The notes under the pieces are model-generated. The model was not told the origin of the DNA. It saw only the letters and a program-made list of their open reading frames with translations, and searched no databases. 64,000 nt of DNA from Aradus depressus (lineage: Eukaryota; Arthropoda; Insecta; Hemiptera; Aradidae), in contig OY759227.1 in assembly GCA_963662175.1 (NCBI GenBank), positions 6,790,501-6,854,500 on the forward strand, read 5' to 3'. Position numbers and translations under genes: made by a program. This document shows, piece after piece, positions 20,490 to 31,680 of the stretch; the stretch's first letter is position 1; each line of letters opens with the position of its first letter.

Positions 20490-23400
20490 TTGCGAGAGGC
20501 GATTAATATGAGGGACAAAGTGAGAAATAATAAGAATATTAAAAAATTTATAAATAATGTTCATAGGATAGAGATGAATAGTTCATGGGAAAATCCTAGG
20601 GATTTTCTATTTTGGGAAGAAGAAGGGATTAATGTCAATTCAGATATGAACCCGGAAACATACATAAAATTTCATGATGTGTCATTAAAAACTCTATGGG
20701 ATTCAGGGTCTCAGATAAGTTGTATCTCTGAGGAATTTGTGGCGAAATATGGAGAAGAATTGGGTGTGTTGAGTCAATTACAGTTACCGTCAACACAGAT
20801 AATAGGTGCATTTGGTAAAAAATCAAAAAATATTAAAAGTCAAATTTTGGTAGAAATTTCTATAGTTGATATTAGAGTTAAGGTAAATTTATGGGTCATA
20901 CCAGAATTGATATATGATGTTATTTTTGGTTTAGACACTTTAAATAAATTAAAGACAAGAATAGATTTTGATAAAAATCAATTACAAATTTCATATGAAG
21001 AAAAAATTCGAAATATTCCATTTGGATATAATAACAATAATTGTAAAAATAGTAAAAAATATCAAACATGTCTAATAAATAAAAAAAATAATAACAAAAG
21101 CAATTATAAATATGTAAATCAGGTAGTATCATCTGATGATGTAGAAAACCATAGTCAGGAGACCGACAGATTTGATGCAGAGTGTGGGATCGATCATCCG
21201 GATACTAGGCTAGAGTTGTCGCACCTAATAGAAGGGTTCAGTCAGATCTTTTCGGACAAACCGGGCAGAATCAAATCTTATACACATGAATTAGAAATGG
21301 CTCCTGGAGTCAATAGTTTCCGTCCAAAATCATATCCAGTTCCGATGGCACTAGAAAAGGAGGTAGAAACAGAATTAAAAATGATGATAGATCAAGGAAT
21401 TATAACTAAAGGCTTCTCTAACTTTATTAGTCCATTAGTGGTAGTTAAAAAGAAAAGTGGGAAAGTTCGACTCTGCCTTGACGCAAGGGAACTAAACAAG
21501 CATATCATACCTCAGTATGAAAACCCACCAAGCATGGAGATGGTATTCACGAGGTGTAAGAATATTAAATATATGTCAACGTTAGACTTGACTAATTCAT
21601 TTTGGCAAATACCATTAAACAGAAATTCACAAAAATATACAGCCTTCATGTACAAACAAACCTGCTATTATTTTCTAGTGACTCCGTTTGGTTTAAAAAC
21701 AAGTTGCGCAAGCTTAATTAGGGCTCTAACACCACTATTTGATGGTACAGAGGCATTTTGTCTAATATTTGTGGACGAAATTTTAATTTTTTCAGAGTCC
21801 GTAAATAGTCATATCAAACATTTGGAAATTATATTAAAATTCTACATAACAATAATATTACGACCAACCTTAAAAAAGCAAAATTTTTCTATCAGCAGTT
21901 AAAATATTTAGGCCACCTAATTTCTGAGAATGGAATAGAAATGTGTCCGGATAAGATAGAAAATATACAAAATTATAAAAGGCCGAGAAATATAAAGGAA
22001 TTAAAGGGATTTCTTGGACTTCTTGGATTTTATAGGAGATTTGTGAAAGAGTTGGCTATAACCACGGGTCCTCTGAATGATTTGCTAAGTCAAAAGAATA
22101 AATGGAGATGGACGCTCGAGGCGGAAAATGCATTCGCGGCAGCGAAAAGTTTATTTATGAATAAGATTATATTGCATGTTCCTAACCCAAATTATTCATA
22201 TGTGGTCCAGACTGATGGTAGCGGTGTAGCGATAGCCGGACACTTATATCAGGCAGATGATCATAAACAAATGTATCCAATCAGTTTCGCGGCACGGGTG
22301 TTATCGAAGTGCGAAAAGAATTATAATACATCAGAAATAGAATTATTAGCTATAATGTATGCATTACAAAAATTTAGACACTATTTACTGGGGCATAAAT
22401 TTAACATTCTTACAGATCACAACGCTTTAACGCATATCAGGGAATGTCGACTTACGACGTCACGATTGTCTCGATGGATACTGTTGATACAAGAATACGA
22501 TTTTGAAATTAAATATTGTCCGGGTAAGGAGAATATAGTTGCTGATACATTAAGTAGGTTTGCAATTCCCGAGGATGAGCAAACTAAAAATCATATTGCA
22601 ATAGCACCACAAATAGCCAATATTACGAATAAACAAATGGCGGATATAATCAGAGGGTTACCTAATAAGCAAAGCCTAGATAAGGAATTAGGTAAACGAA
22701 GAATAGAAGCTAAAAATGGTAGGGAGGATTATAAAATTGAAAATGGTATATTGTTTAAATTACATAATTCTATGTGGAAAATATGGATTGACAGAGATAC
22801 CGCAGATAAATTAATTGAGTTTACGCATAACAAATATGTTCATATCGGAGTGCGTAAGACATACAATATTTTAAACACGGATTTTTATTGCCATGGGTTG
22901 CTTGCAATGACAAAGGAACATGTTTCAAAATGTATTATATGTAAAAAAACAAAATACGCCAATTATGAACCTTTTGAGGGGATGCACAATGTAAACGCAA
23001 GTAAGCCATTAGAATGTATTTCTATTGATTTCATAGGGCCATTGCCGTTAACAGCTAACAGAAACAGATATTTATTAACAGTTTTGGACATTTTTTCCAA
23101 ATATGTAAGGATTTATCCAATAAGGAAAGCCGATACTAAGTGTGTTCTAGATGTGATCTTTAAAGATTATATCCCTAATGTAGGTCAACCGATAAAAATA
23201 TTATCAGATAACGGAACTCAGTTTATATCTAAAAAATGGATTGATACTCTAAATAAAAATAATATTAAAGCAATAAAAACTGCAATCCGGAACCCTCAAG
23301 CTAATCCTGTAGAACGGACGAACGGTTTAATATTAAAATTTTTTAGGGCACTTATAAAAGAAAAACATGATAAATGGGATACATTAGTTGATAAAATACA

Positions 23401-23836
23401 AATATGCCTAAATGAAGTAATACATGAAACAACGGGTTTCACCCCTGTTGAACTAATGTTTAATAAAAGACCAAGTCGCATCTGGTACCAATGGGTAAAG
23501 TCGGAATTCGAACTAAAAAATCTCGATAAAAAAACACACGAGTTACGTTTATATTTGGCAAAGGAACATTCTAAAAATAAAAGAGAAAAACAGAATGCTC
23601 GAATAAATTGTAAAAAGAAAATAATGGAACCATTACAAATTGGTGATCAAGTTCTAGTAAAAGCTTTAAGAGTTTCTAATAAAAAAAATAAAATATTCGC
23701 GAAGTTTTTGGAGTTATATAATGGACCATTTATAGTTGCCGAAAATTTTAATAATGGATCATATCTAATTAAATATGTATTCCCTAAAAATAAAGTAAAA
23801 GGAATATTTAATATGAGAGAACTTAGATTATTATAA
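20490..23836 (+). pseudogene. Gypsy 1 pol (protease, RT, RNase H, integrase), frameshifted
   Basis: The first frame (to 21,902) has a retropepsin DSG site (LWDSGSQISCIS) and the RT with VRLCLDARELN and STLDLTNSFWQIPL. The catalytic YxDD box reads FVDE, so one Asp is replaced. A frameshift near 21,850 leads into the second frame (21,941-23,836). This carries RNase H (VVQTDGSGVAIAG) and integrase with an HHCC zinc site (HIGVRKTYNILN...CIICKKTK) and the acidic triad (SIDFIGPLP, ILSDNGTQF, NPQANPVERTN). It ends in a GPF module (LYNGPFIVAENF). The altered RT box and the frameshift make it non-functional. Confidence 0.85.
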
Positions 23837-24991
23837 TTTCAGAATCATGAAGGTGAATAATATAGCTAGTCGGACGGTGTTATAGAATAAATAGATAGTT
23901 ATTACTATGTTTGTATTTCCGGATTTCTTTGTTTTGTATTTCCCAGGTCCACCATGCGAATTATATCAACAAAAAAAAAATTAATTATATAGATGAATTA
24001 TTTTTCGTGGTCATGTATTGAAGAGGTATACATTCTGCATGTTTTATTATAAAGAGTGTTGTAATTGTAAAGGGATATTTTATATGGATATTTATATAAG
24101 AAAAGAAAAAAAATATGTCATGTAATATTGATTATGTTTGTTTATAGAAATATGTTTTTGTAATCATGAATGTATTTTAATTAGTTGTAAGGATATTTAT
24201 TATTGGTAATGGGGTTTGAATTTTATAATTATTGGTGCATGTTAATCGTAGGTTAAGAATCATAGAAATTATTTTAGTATGAATGGAAACTTGTATTACT
24301 TAGGATATGGAGTTATAAGATTGGACAAATTAATTACTAGAATACAGAAAGGATGTGATAAAATTGTGAAGGAAAGTTAATGTTAGATAAAGTATTGTTA
24401 TAATTTACATGTGATATGGAGGTTCGAGTATTTATTAGCCCATTTGAATTGGGTAGTGTTTATAAAACCTATATGGGATGTTAAAGTTTTAGGAGGGGGT
24501 TGTATATTTTGTTAAATCAGTCGATTTGGGAAAAAGTTGTTATTTATCATGAATGGAATGATGTGTAAACATCAGAGTTAATTGTACTGATAATAATGTA
24601 AAAAATAAATGTATTATATTGAATGAAATTTGTAATTGGCAATAGAATAAATAAGATGGCATGTGATAATATGATGTCACTTACCTTAAGTATGTTATAA
24701 GAACTGTAATATCCATAGTGATAGTTAATGTTGGTTATGCTATCAAGAACTAAATGAAAAAAAAAAATATATATATTATGACGGTACTTGAATATAATCA
24801 AATTCTAGAGTCAAGCTAAATGGTGTAACCAGCATGGCGTCACGACTAATAATTATAATCCCGCAGTGTAGCCAACACGAGAATTTTTAATATGTTTTTA
24901 TTATACCAAGATATTATAATGTAAATATCCGATCATATTATGTTTCACATATTTTTATTTTTTTTTTAAATGTTTAGTGAGGGCATATATA
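23837..24991. other. AT-rich non-coding 3' region of gypsy element 1
   Basis: No gene or repeat is recognised. It lies between the pol stop and the start of the truncated right LTR. Confidence 0.5.
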
Positions 24992-25387
24992 GTGTGTCGT
25001 TTTGACAACTACATGACTTTATGGTTTTAAATAATAAATTCAATGCAATACAGCTGTAGCTATCGTATAGTGCATATAAAAAGTTTAGGTTAACTTTCGA
25101 GATTTATATTTTCTTTTTCATTTTAATTCTTATTTTCTGTCGTGTGCCTCATCCCAAGCAGTCTATATCTCTTCTAGGACTAGTGATAAGTACACCACTA
25201 CTGTATACGTTCCTTTTTTTTTTTTTTGTTTTTGTTTAATTATTCATTACCATTATTTCATTTTCCTAGTTTAAGTTCGTACTTAGCGACGTACCGATTA
25301 ACTAGATGTTAAAACACGATTCAGGGCCAGGCCCTCCTGACCCTGCTATTAATATTTCCATTAATGATAATAAAAATATAGTACCTA

Positions 25388-26695
25388 ATGGAAACAACTA
25401 CATCATTGAAAAGACAGGCGGATAGGGCAGAATTAACCCCGATAAATAAAATAAATAAAATAACTGAGTTTGCTCAATATAACAATACACATCAAACAAA
25501 AAATTTCTTTGACCAATTAAAAAAAAATAGATTTAGAAATACAGACAATGGTCCATATTTCTTATTTGTAGAGAGCAATGAAGGTAATTTAGGAAATTTG
25601 CATCCGATGTCATTTGGAAGGAAATTATTCACCTTAGGTGAATCATTAACTAATGAAATCCTCAATATTATCAGTGTTGGAAAAAATAGAATTAAATTAG
25701 AATTTAAAACTGCAACAGCATGTAATTCTATGTTGGAGACGGATTTTTTCGAAAAAGTAAGTTTCCGCGCCTATATCCCTAATTTCTTGTTGTATAAAAG
25801 TGGAGTGATAAGAAATGTAGATCCGGATTTAAGTGAGTCAGAAATTTTAGAACAAATAAAATCACCCCTTAAAGTTATCAATGTTAGAAGGCTAACTAAA
25901 CGAATTTCTAATGATAAAATAATTAAACTCAGAACTTGCATTCTTTCTTTTGACTTCCAATCTATCCCGGAATATGTCTCTATTTATGGAGCTAGATGCA
26001 GAGTAGATCCGTATATCCCCCCTCTTAGACAGTGCAAGCAATGTTTACGTTTTGGTCACATTGAGATACAATGTAAGGGTAAAAAGCGATGTGAGATTTG
26101 CGGTGGGGAGCACGAGACGGATCCATGTCCTTCCACGGCCCCCAACCCTACCTGTCTCCACTGTGGAGGGCCACATCTGGCCACCGACCGTAAATGTCCC
26201 GTATATCTACAGAAAATTGAAAATAAACGAAAGTCAATACTTAATAATACTTCTTACTCCGAGGTTGCATCTTTTAATCAGTTTTCCTTATTGTCTGAGG
26301 AGCACTTCCCCCAGCTGGATTCTGTCCCGACAGGGGCTAGTCCCCTCAGGGTCGACCCTGCCCCATTCAGAGCTAGGGCCAGACCTCGCACTACATTCCG
26401 CGCCACCCTCCCTTATCAGAAGTCAATCCCAGTACCCTCACCGATACAGCAATTAAAACCTCCTACGCCCGTCTCACGTCCCACTATAGATAGAAAGGTA
26501 CCTCCAACAAAACTTACTCTTCCTTTGAATATTCACAATCATATGAATCAAATTTCCCAACTCATCAATGAAATAAATACAAAAACATATTCAGAGAGTG
26601 ACCATGCCTTGGTACGTTTAGGAGATCTATTGAACAAATTTTTACTTGATTATAAGGTACACAATAACACCGCTCCCCCTCCTATGGATACATAG
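25388..26695 (+). CDS. I-like retrotransposon 1 ORF1 (RNA-binding gag-like protein)
   Basis: The 435-residue protein has an N-terminal segment with PYFLFVESNEGNLG and a following RRM-like region (PNFLLYKSGVIRNVDPDLSESE). Three zinc knuckles follow (CKQCLRFGHIEIQC, CEICGGEHETDPC, CLHCGGPHLATDRKC) and then a proline-rich tail. Proteins of this type coat element RNA for retrotransposition. The frame is complete. Its homologue at 34,737 has the same order of blocks. Confidence 0.85.
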   Translation: METTTSLKRQADRAELTPINKINKITEFAQYNNTHQTKNFFDQLKKNRFRNTDNGPYFLFVESNEGNLGNLHPMSFGRKLFTLGESLTNEILNIISVGKNRIKLEFKTATACNSMLETDFFEKVSFRAYIPNFLLYKSGVIRNVDPDLSESEILEQIKSPLKVINVRRLTKRISNDKIIKLRTCILSFDFQSIPEYVSIYGARCRVDPYIPPLRQCKQCLRFGHIEIQCKGKKRCEICGGEHETDPCPSTAPNPTCLHCGGPHLATDRKCPVYLQKIENKRKSILNNTSYSEVASFNQFSLLSEEHFPQLDSVPTGASPLRVDPAPFRARARPRTTFRATLPYQKSIPVPSPIQQLKPPTPVSRPTIDRKVPPTKLTLPLNIHNHMNQISQLINEINTKTYSESDHALVRLGDLLNKFLLDYKVHNNTAPPPMDT

Positions 26696-26724
26696 GGGAG
26701 GGTGTCCAATATTTGTAACTTAGA

Positions 26725-29700
26725 ATGCAGTTTAAATTTTTACAATGGAACGCCCGTTCTGCTATCTCGAATAAGGGTTCTCTAGAATATTGCCTAGTTA
26801 GAGAAAACATAGATATTGCTCTTTTATCGGAAACATGGTTTAAACCCAATAGACCGGTTCACTTCCGGGGGTATAATGTGGTCCGTGAAGACCGAGAGGA
26901 TGGAAGAGCAGGAGTGGCTATTTTAATTAGGTCCAATATTGCATTTAGCAGAATTAGTTTATCAGAAGGATTAGAGGGATTGATGGCTGTGGGAGTGTCC
27001 TTGGAAGAGAACTCAGGTAGGTCCGTCTCTATAGTGTCGCTGTACAATCACCCCAACAGTTCCGTTTCCCACCTTCAGTGGAACACCTTCATTGGGGCTA
27101 TCCCCAGCTCCCAGGGTCTCGTCCTGGGGGGAGATTTTAACTGTCATCACCAAGCTTTCGGTTCCAATTTTACAAATAGTAAAGGGGAAGCTTTAATGGA
27201 AGCTGTAGACGATAACCAACTTGTATTTTTGAACGATGGCTCACCCACTTATGTAAACAATATTTACCAAACTCGTCTATCTGCCATAGATCTGACCTTT
27301 GTTTCCCGGAACATAGCCCATAGTTTTCAATGGGCGACTCTTCAGGATCCCATGGGCTCCAACCACTTGCCAATTATTTTTTCGTCTAAAATATTTAATT
27401 ATCCCTGGGTCTCTCATAAAAATAAGTGGAACATTAAAAAAGCCGACTGGACTACATTTTCATCCTACATGAACAATCAAAATTGTAAAAACGTAAAATA
27501 CAATGAATTTATAAATCTCATTAACGAGGCATGCGAAAAAGCCATTCCGTCAAATTTTCCGTCTAACAGCAACTCGAGAAAACCTAAAGCATGGTGGAAT
27601 TCGGAGTGTGAGAGACATATCCGGGATCGGCACCTGGCTTACTTAACATACAAAAGGAATCCGTCGAAAGACAATTTTCTGTACTATCAAAGGAAAGTAT
27701 TAGAAACGAAAAGAATCATAAAAGATAGTAAAAAGAAAAATTGGTCAGAATTTTGTGAGTCTTTAAATCGAAATACGCCATTAACTGTTATTTGGAAAAA
27801 ACTAAAATCATTAAAAAATATTAATGGCAAAATCCCTACTTGCATCAAAACAGGAGACTGGACAAAAGAGTTCCTGGAAAACCTTACTCCTCCTTTTGTT
27901 ATGAACACCTTCGATAGCCATGAGTCCGACCAAAGCGTCTTTTCACAACCCTTCACAGTAGCCGAAATGAAGTCCGCATTAAAAAATGTAAACAATTCTG
28001 CTCCTGGTATGGACAATATTCACTATTCTATGCTCTCTAACCTACCTCCCAAAGCTAAAATAGCATTACTTCACATTTTCAATGAGATGTGGAGCTCAGG
28101 CTGCTTCCCGGACGATTGGAGGGAGCATCTTGTTATCCCCATCCTAAAACCTAACCAAGATCCATCCCAGGCCAAGTCCTACCGTCCCATCTCCCTCTCC
28201 TCTTGTGTTAAAAAAACCTTCCAACGAATGATTAAGTATCGTCTCGAATGGTGGGCAGAATATTATAATAAATTCCCAACCAGTCAATTTGGTTTTCGAA
28301 AGGGCAAATCAATATATCATGCACATTCTGAACTGATAACCGATATCCACCTTGCATTTTCAACACAAAAATCCACTTTGGCTTTATTTTTAGACATCTC
28401 AGCTGCTTACGATAGCGTAGATCTGTCTCTTTTGGGTAATAAAATGATTGAGATTGGCATCCCAGGGAAAGTGGCTAAACGTATTATAAATCTAGCTTCA
28501 GATAGAAATATTTATCTCAGAGTTGGTAACACTATGTGTGGTCCTAGGGTAGCTAACAGCGGGCTCCCTCAGGGTGATATACTTAGTCCCATTTTGTACG
28601 CCTTATACGTTTCTGGTATTGAATCTGTTTTACCCCCTGGTGTGAGAATTCTGCAATATGCTGACGATATTTGTCTTTATGTAATACATAAAAACGTTGA
28701 AAAGGCTTTAGAGTCGCTTAACACTGCAATGTCCAGTCTCAAGGCATGGTTCCTTCAGATCGGATTGTCGATATCCCCTAGTAAGTCCTTTTTGTGTCCG
28801 TTCTCTCGGCAGAGAAGCTTACCTTTGGGAGAAGTAGTCACTCTTGGTAATGATAACTATAGGGTAAATAAGGAAGCTAAATTCTTGGGTCTGTACTTAG
28901 ATAAAACTTTAAGTTGGAAAGCGCACATTAACTATCTGTTGGGTCAGTTAGAATCCCGGATCAACATCTTGCGCTGTTTCAGCCATTTTAGGTGGGGCTC
29001 TGATCCAAATATCGGCCTCCTCTTTTACAGATCCAACATAAGATCCATAATAGACTTCGGCTCATTATTTTATGGCGACGCAGCGAAAACCAATCTCCAG
29101 AAGGTACAATTAGTTCAGAATCGCTGTTTGCGGCAAATCCAGGGATATCTCCGGAGCACCCCGATAGATGTTATTCATGCAGAAGCGAATGAACCGCCGC
29201 TAGAAGTTCGGCGACAAATCTTAACCCAAAGGTTTTTGCTGCGACTCATTTCTGTAGAATCTCCAACAGTTAATAAAATATCCCAATTAGTAAAATTAGA
29301 TCGAACAAGTAGCTTCTGGCAGAAAAAAAGGTCACCCAGTTTAGCATATAATTTCACAGCCATAACCAATTATTACAACCAAATTTATGTAAACACAAAG
29401 TTACCGGTGTACAACTCACAGTACTTCTTGCATAAAGTTGCTATCTCTACGGCCTTTTTGCGAGACTATTCGTCAATCCCATCGCTATTTACCAACTCTG
29501 CTTTCTCCGTGGATATCCAGCTATTATGGCCACAGTGGCATTATATTTTTACAGGTGGCTCTGTAAAAGACAGTAAGGTAGGTTGTGCCTTCTTTGACCC
29601 ACAATTAGATAGATCTGAGTTGTTTAAGTTGCCAGAGCTAACAACAATATATTCTGCCGAGTTAGTTGCCATTCTCGAGGCTTTAAAGTACTTAGAGACC

Positions 29701-30297
29701 TTACCTTTCAATAGAGTGGTTATCTTTTCCGACAGTCAAAGTTGTATTAGAAAACTTAGCAATATTAAAATTGGAGTTCACTTAAATAATTTCGAGTTGG
29801 ACCTCCTATTGACTTTAAACAACATACAAGAGTCAGGCAAAGTTGTAGTGTTCTGTTGGATAAAGGCTCATATAGGAATAAAATATAACGAAGTGGTTGA
29901 TGGTTTTGCTAAACAAGCGTTATCAGAAGGGACCCCCTTACCAGTCCGGCTACCCAAAGAGGATCTTAGTGGACAAATTAAAAGGAACATTCGGTCCATT
30001 TGGCAAGAGATGTATACCAGTAGTGACAAAGGAAGTTGGTATAAGAGGATGAACCCGAGAGTGGGCTCAGAACCCTGGTACAGGGAGGCCTGTCTCCCCA
30101 AGTCTGTATGTACTGTTATCAATAGATTGAGGGTGAACCACGGGATCTGTGGGACGTATCTCTTTAGGATAGGCAAGGCAGACAGCCCACTGTGCCGGGT
30201 GTGTCGGGTGGAGGAGAACCTGGAGCACATTGTACTTACTTGTACCAAATATCATACCCAGAGAGAACTTATGTTCACTGAACTGTATATACAATAA
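26725..30297 (+). CDS. I-like retrotransposon 1 ORF2 (endonuclease, RT, RNase H)
   Basis: The single 1190-residue frame holds the endonuclease at residues 1-230 (LQWNARS, LLSETWF, GGDFNCHH, SAIDLTFVS, GSNHLPI). The RT lies at about 440-720 (KSYRPISLSSCVKKTF, SGLPQGDILSPILY, catalytic YADDICLYV). RNase H lies at about 940-1080 (SAELVAILEAL, FSDSQSC, FCWIKAHIG...DGFAKQA), with a C-terminal CxxC...H...C motif. The first RNase H aspartate, normally in a TDGS box, is replaced by glycine (FTGGSV, near 29,554), so that domain is probably inactive although the rest looks sound. Confidence 0.9.
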   Translation: MQFKFLQWNARSAISNKGSLEYCLVRENIDIALLSETWFKPNRPVHFRGYNVVREDREDGRAGVAILIRSNIAFSRISLSEGLEGLMAVGVSLEENSGRSVSIVSLYNHPNSSVSHLQWNTFIGAIPSSQGLVLGGDFNCHHQAFGSNFTNSKGEALMEAVDDNQLVFLNDGSPTYVNNIYQTRLSAIDLTFVSRNIAHSFQWATLQDPMGSNHLPIIFSSKIFNYPWVSHKNKWNIKKADWTTFSSYMNNQNCKNVKYNEFINLINEACEKAIPSNFPSNSNSRKPKAWWNSECERHIRDRHLAYLTYKRNPSKDNFLYYQRKVLETKRIIKDSKKKNWSEFCESLNRNTPLTVIWKKLKSLKNINGKIPTCIKTGDWTKEFLENLTPPFVMNTFDSHESDQSVFSQPFTVAEMKSALKNVNNSAPGMDNIHYSMLSNLPPKAKIALLHIFNEMWSSGCFPDDWREHLVIPILKPNQDPSQAKSYRPISLSSCVKKTFQRMIKYRLEWWAEYYNKFPTSQFGFRKGKSIYHAHSELITDIHLAFSTQKSTLALFLDISAAYDSVDLSLLGNKMIEIGIPGKVAKRIINLASDRNIYLRVGNTMCGPRVANSGLPQGDILSPILYALYVSGIESVLPPGVRILQYADDICLYVIHKNVEKALESLNTAMSSLKAWFLQIGLSISPSKSFLCPFSRQRSLPLGEVVTLGNDNYRVNKEAKFLGLYLDKTLSWKAHINYLLGQLESRINILRCFSHFRWGSDPNIGLLFYRSNIRSIIDFGSLFYGDAAKTNLQKVQLVQNRCLRQIQGYLRSTPIDVIHAEANEPPLEVRRQILTQRFLLRLISVESPTVNKISQLVKLDRTSSFWQKKRSPSLAYNFTAITNYYNQIYVNTKLPVYNSQYFLHKVAISTAFLRDYSSIPSLFTNSAFSVDIQLLWPQWHYIFTGGSVKDSKVGCAFFDPQLDRSELFKLPELTTIYSAELVAILEALKYLETLPFNRVVIFSDSQSCIRKLSNIKIGVHLNNFELDLLLTLNNIQESGKVVVFCWIKAHIGIKYNEVVDGFAKQALSEGTPLPVRLPKEDLSGQIKRNIRSIWQEMYTSSDKGSWYKRMNPRVGSEPWYREACLPKSVCTVINRLRVNHGICGTYLFRIGKADSPLCRVCRVEENLEHIVLTCTKYHTQRELMFTELYIQ

Positions 30298-30420
30298 GAA
30301 TGTAGGAAGTAAATGTAAAAGAGTAAAAATAAGAGTAAAAAAAATACAATAGCGAGTAAATAAATACGTAGAGGGGAGTAAATCGGTGGTAATGGTAAAC
30401 GTAAGCAGACATAGTTAGAA

Positions 30421-30434
30421 AAAAAAGTGTATAT
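30421..30434. repeat. 14-bp target duplication of fold-back 1 (left)
   Basis: AAAAAAGTGTATAT recurs at 31035-31048 on the other side of the fold-back. The length fits Penelope-like insertion. Confidence 0.7.
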
Positions 30435-30503
30435 AAATAAAACAAACTTATTTTTGAAATATTGTCTATTCCACTAAAGATATATATACATATATAACTA
30501 CCG

Positions 30504-30527
30504 GTTTCGGCTTTATACCATCGTCAG
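30504..30527 (-). ncRNA. Hammerhead-like core, left arm of fold-back 1
   Basis: On the minus strand CTGACGA (from 30527) is followed by a 12-base hairpin region and GAAAC (ending 30504), then CGGT. See the partner at 30890-30913. Stem II is weak (two to three pairs). Confidence 0.45.
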
Positions 30528-30889
30528 GTCTAGTTATGAACTAAGTCAGTTTGCAGAGAGCGACCCTTCAAATACATCTCAGGTCAAAGGGGGCTATTAG
30601 AACTTGGGAGTCACCCGGCTGTACCGTTAGATCTTAACATTGTTATTAATTGTATTTCTATTTTTATTTTTTATTATTTACTTGTATTTGTACTTATTTA
30701 TTTGTTATTTTTCCCGTATTAGTCTAGTGACATTGTTTTATTTAAATTTAGAACTAGGTTTTGTTAAGAAATATTTCATGAGTTAGCTAACGGTACAGCC
30801 GGGGGACTCCCAAGTTCTAATAGCCCCCTTTGACCTGAGATGTATTTGAAGGGTCGCTCTCTGCAAACTGACTTAGTTCATAACTAGAC

Positions 30890-30913
30890 CTGACGATGGT
30901 ATAAAGCCGAAAC
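30890..30913 (+). ncRNA. Hammerhead-like core, right arm of fold-back 1
   Basis: CTGACGA at 30890-30896 and GAAAC at 30909-30913 fit the CUGANGA and GAAA core boxes. ACCGGT gives a two-base-pair stem III with A in the cleavage position. GTT downstream can pair with GAC just upstream as the base of stem I, followed by an internal loop and an AUAAC/GUUAU pairing. Such tiny stem III forms are typical of retroelement hammerheads. Confidence 0.45.
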
Positions 30914-31034
30914 CGGTAGTTATATATGTATATATATCTTTAGTGGAATAGACAATATTTCAAAAATAAGTTTGTTTTATTTATTTGTTACAAGTTTCCA
31001 CAATATGTCCGCGTTTCTCAACTTAGAAGTTATT

Positions 31035-31048
31035 AAAAAAGTGTATAT
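31035..31048. repeat. 14-bp target duplication of fold-back 1 (right)
   Basis: Exact copy of 30421-30434. Confidence 0.7.
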
Positions 31049-31467
31049 GTATATCATGACAAGCAAGATTAGCGGGAATTGGGAGTTTCCCTTTCTTTCG
31101 TTTCACTTCTAGTTTTACTTCGATTTCTGTTTTTATTTTTTTGTTTTGAGGAGTTGTCTCCCACTTCCATCAGATGGGGCCGATTAATTTTTAACTTGAG
31201 TAAAGATGAAGGGGAGGGTTTTGCCGGGTCCGGGGGGGGGGGGGGGGGGGGGGGCGATGAGGCCCGGGACGTGGGGACGGAAGGAGAGGGTGTCGGGGCC
31301 CGTGGGGCAGTGATGAGGGGGGGCGCCCGGGTGGGCTCTGGAGGCGGAGGTGGGGTGGGTTGAAAGGTAGGGGGGACGGAGGGGGAGATCGGGAGCGCTC
31401 GGACCGGCTCGCTAGAGATCGGCTCCTGACTCCCATTAGCAGTATTGTTTACGACAATAGCATTAAT

Positions 31468-31479
31468 GGTTGAACTATT
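31468..31479. repeat. 12-bp target duplication of fold-back 2 (left)
   Basis: GGTTGAACTATT recurs at 31733-31744. Removing one copy and the insert restores the ORF1 reading phase. Confidence 0.8.
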
Positions 31480-31569
31480 CATATGTGCATATGTGATAGT
31501 GATGTTGTGGGACTAGATTTCTAATAGAAATCAAAGACGTTGTCCACTGTTTTATTTATACCAGAACCG

Positions 31570-31597
31570 GTTTTCGACGCAACAGCGTCATCATCAG
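31570..31597 (-). ncRNA. Hammerhead-like core, left arm of fold-back 2
   Basis: Minus strand: CTGATGA from 31597, stem II GACGC-TGTT-GCGTC, then GAAAAC ending 31570, followed by CGGTT. There is one more A than the canonical GAAAC. Confidence 0.45.
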
Positions 31598-31652
31598 TGG
31601 TTCATCCCACCACACAGCACAGCGGTTCCAACCTGTGTGGTGGGATGAACCA

Positions 31653-31680
31653 CTGATGATGACGCTGTTGCGTCGAAAAC
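31653..31680 (+). ncRNA. Hammerhead-like core, right arm of fold-back 2
   Basis: CTGATGA at 31653-31659, perfect stem II, GAAAAC at 31675-31680. The following CAGGTT differs from CCGGTT of the left arm, so this copy may have lost stem III. Confidence 0.4.

Larger units (their letters stand above)
17691..25040 (+). mobile_element. Gypsy LTR retrotransposon 1, right end truncated
   Basis: The gene order gag, protease, RT, RNase H, integrase identifies Ty3/gypsy. The left LTR starts TGTGTCGTTTTGACAACTAC at 17,691. The same start recurs at 24,992 and about 49 bp match before the right copy ends at about 25,040. A primer-binding-like TGGCGCCCAGAAA at 18,583 places the left LTR end near 18,580. 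No target duplication can be found because the right LTR is lost. A long AT-rich non-coding part fills 23,837-24,991. Confidence 0.75.
25041..30434 (+). mobile_element. I-like non-LTR retrotransposon 1, nearly intact
   Basis: Two uninterrupted genes, ORF1 (25,388-26,695) and ORF2 (26,725-30,297), are separated by 29 bp. The 5' UTR follows the truncated gypsy LTR. The exact 3' end is not clear: A-rich sequence with TAAATAAATA occurs at 30,325-30,366 but no clean tail. It is related to the split element at 34.5 and 61.9 kb. Confidence 0.75.
30435..31034. mobile_element. Penelope-like fold-back 1 with hammerhead-like cores
   Basis: A 600-bp insertion lies between 14-bp repeats. Its arms 30433-30630 and 30787-30984 are near-perfect inverted repeats of 198 bp around a 156-bp AT-rich spacer. 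No protein is encoded. Each arm carries CTGACGA, a short hairpin, then GAAAC followed by CGGT, the conserved order of a minimal hammerhead ribozyme. Such motifs are known from the pseudo-LTRs of Penelope-like elements, which often lie inverted. The Penelope assignment is inference. Confidence 0.6.

Noticed and set aside
31232..31254. Long G-run as a regulatory G-quadruplex
   Set aside because: On the minus strand it encodes polyproline in a decayed ORF1, and homopolymers of this length are prone to sequencing error. No other evidence for function.
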